DNA of 6,845 nucleotides from CAYLXX01 sp964387955 (GTDB lineage: Bacteria > Patescibacteriota > Microgenomatia > UBA1406 > GWC2-37-13). The notes under the pieces are model-generated. The model saw only the letters and a list, made by a program, of their open reading frames with translations, was not told the origin of the DNA and did not search any database. The position numbers and the translations under genes are program-made. The DNA lies in contig CAYLXX010000040.1 in NCBI GenBank assembly GCA_964387955.1, forward strand, positions 1 to 6,845, in the 5' to 3' direction. Shown one piece after another: positions 6,507 through 6,845 of this stretch; positions within the stretch are counted from its first letter, which is position 1; every line of letters begins with the position of its first letter.

Positions 6507-6530
6507 GGAGAATGGCCATACGTTTGTCAA
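6502..6530 (-). promoter_or_regulatory. Strong promoter of clpC, abutting its start codon
   Basis: On the minus strand a consensus TTGACA (6530-6525) is followed after exactly 17 bases by CATAAT (6507-6502, 5 of 6). Only six bases separate the -10 from ATG 6495, so the transcript should begin at or within a base or two of that ATG. The upstream in-frame ATG at 6519 falls inside the spacer and would not be transcribed from this promoter. No CtsR- or CIRCE-like operator is evident. Confidence 0.7.
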
Positions 6531-6539
6531 TTGTTTCAA

Positions 6540-6845
6540 ATGAAGAAAAAACTCATAATTGGCCTCTCTATCGTCCTTATCGTTTTGATCGTTATTTCGA
6601 TTCTGCTTTTTAAAAGTCAAAATAAAGAACTCAAATCTGCCGAGTCATCAATTACTGGAAAAAATATAAGCATTCTCAGAAAACCTGTTAAAAAAACTCC
6701 AACTTCTCAACAAAAAAATTTCTTGGACCAATTGGTCTCTACAGGATATGAGTCACCAGATTTTAAAGTTTCTTACTCTATCCCCCTTGGTAAATATATT
6801 ATCGAGGAAAAAACTAGCAAAGCAACTCAGGCTATCCAAAGTTGG
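6540..6845 (+). CDS. Membrane-anchored protein of unknown function, N-terminal part
   Basis: ATG at 6540 opens a frame of 102 codons that continues past the window end. The protein begins MKKK, followed by a long hydrophobic segment (about residues 5-24, isoleucine/leucine/valine-rich) that looks like an uncleaved signal anchor; there is no lipobox cysteine and no clear signal peptidase site. A lysine/serine/glutamine-rich linker (about 25-61) precedes a more ordered region starting near 'NFLDQLVSTGYESPDF', with 'VSYSIPLGKYII' suggesting beta structure. The protein would therefore be mostly extracytoplasmic. I do not recognise a family. It diverges from clpC with only 44 bases between the start codons, and no Shine-Dalgarno precedes its ATG. 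Confidence 0.75.
   Translation, partial: MKKKLIIGLSIVLIVLIVISILLFKSQNKELKSAESSITGKNISILRKPVKKTPTSQQKNFLDQLVSTGYESPDFKVSYSIPLGKYIIEEKTSKATQAIQSW

Noticed and set aside
1..6845. tRNA, rRNA, CRISPR array, insertion sequence or attachment site
   Set aside because: No cloverleaf, conserved rRNA stretch, regularly spaced direct repeats, transposase or terminal inverted repeats were found on either strand by eye.

Overview
The window looks like part of a metagenome-assembled scaffold from a Patescibacteria/CPR bacterium, most likely of the Microgenomates type. This is an inference from gene content, not from a marker gene. The supporting signs are a secreted protein with a single dockerin-like calcium loop, a tiny VirB2/TrbC-like two-helix pilin homologue, a UMP kinase that resembles the archaeal type, AT-rich short intergenic regions, and an exact 100-N scaffold gap. 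TGA is used as a normal stop (UMP kinase gene, 45-residue ORF), so the TGA-glycine code of Gracilibacteria/SR1 is not in use.

Layout, left to right. Positions 1-225 carry no gene. They hold a terminator-like hairpin (11-40) and a compact, possibly pseudoknotted inverted-repeat element (161-223) that abuts the stop codon of the first gene. A minus-strand gene for an exported dockerin-like protein follows (226-867), with its own good promoter at 883-911. A tight minus-strand cluster then reads leftward from 4047 to 1025: the C-terminal end of an unidentified CxxC protein, a 45-residue single-helix membrane protein, a membrane HExxH putative metalloprotease, a VirB2-like pilin homologue, a UMP kinase and RecF. 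Spacings are 3, -4, 1, 8 and 18 bases, so this is very probably one operon. The gap at 4048-4147 hides its beginning. To the right of the gap lies a 3'-truncated ClpC-type AAA+ unfoldase gene on the minus strand (4148-6495) with a long proline-rich N-terminal extension. A membrane-anchored protein of unknown function diverges from it on the plus strand (6540 to the window end).

The reading frame that appears to run through the gap from clpC into the CxxC tail is probably an artefact. ClpC lacks roughly 120-140 C-terminal residues, which 100 bases could not encode, and the tail does not look like a ClpC C-terminus.

The genes combine DNA repair (RecF), pyrimidine nucleotide supply (UMP kinase), protein quality control (ClpC) and cell-envelope functions (pilin, membrane protease, small membrane proteins, secreted dockerin protein). 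The least described part is the membrane trio at 2806-3915. Start codons here generally lack a convincing Shine-Dalgarno sequence, and the visible promoters sit so close to the starts that leaderless or very short-leader mRNAs are likely.
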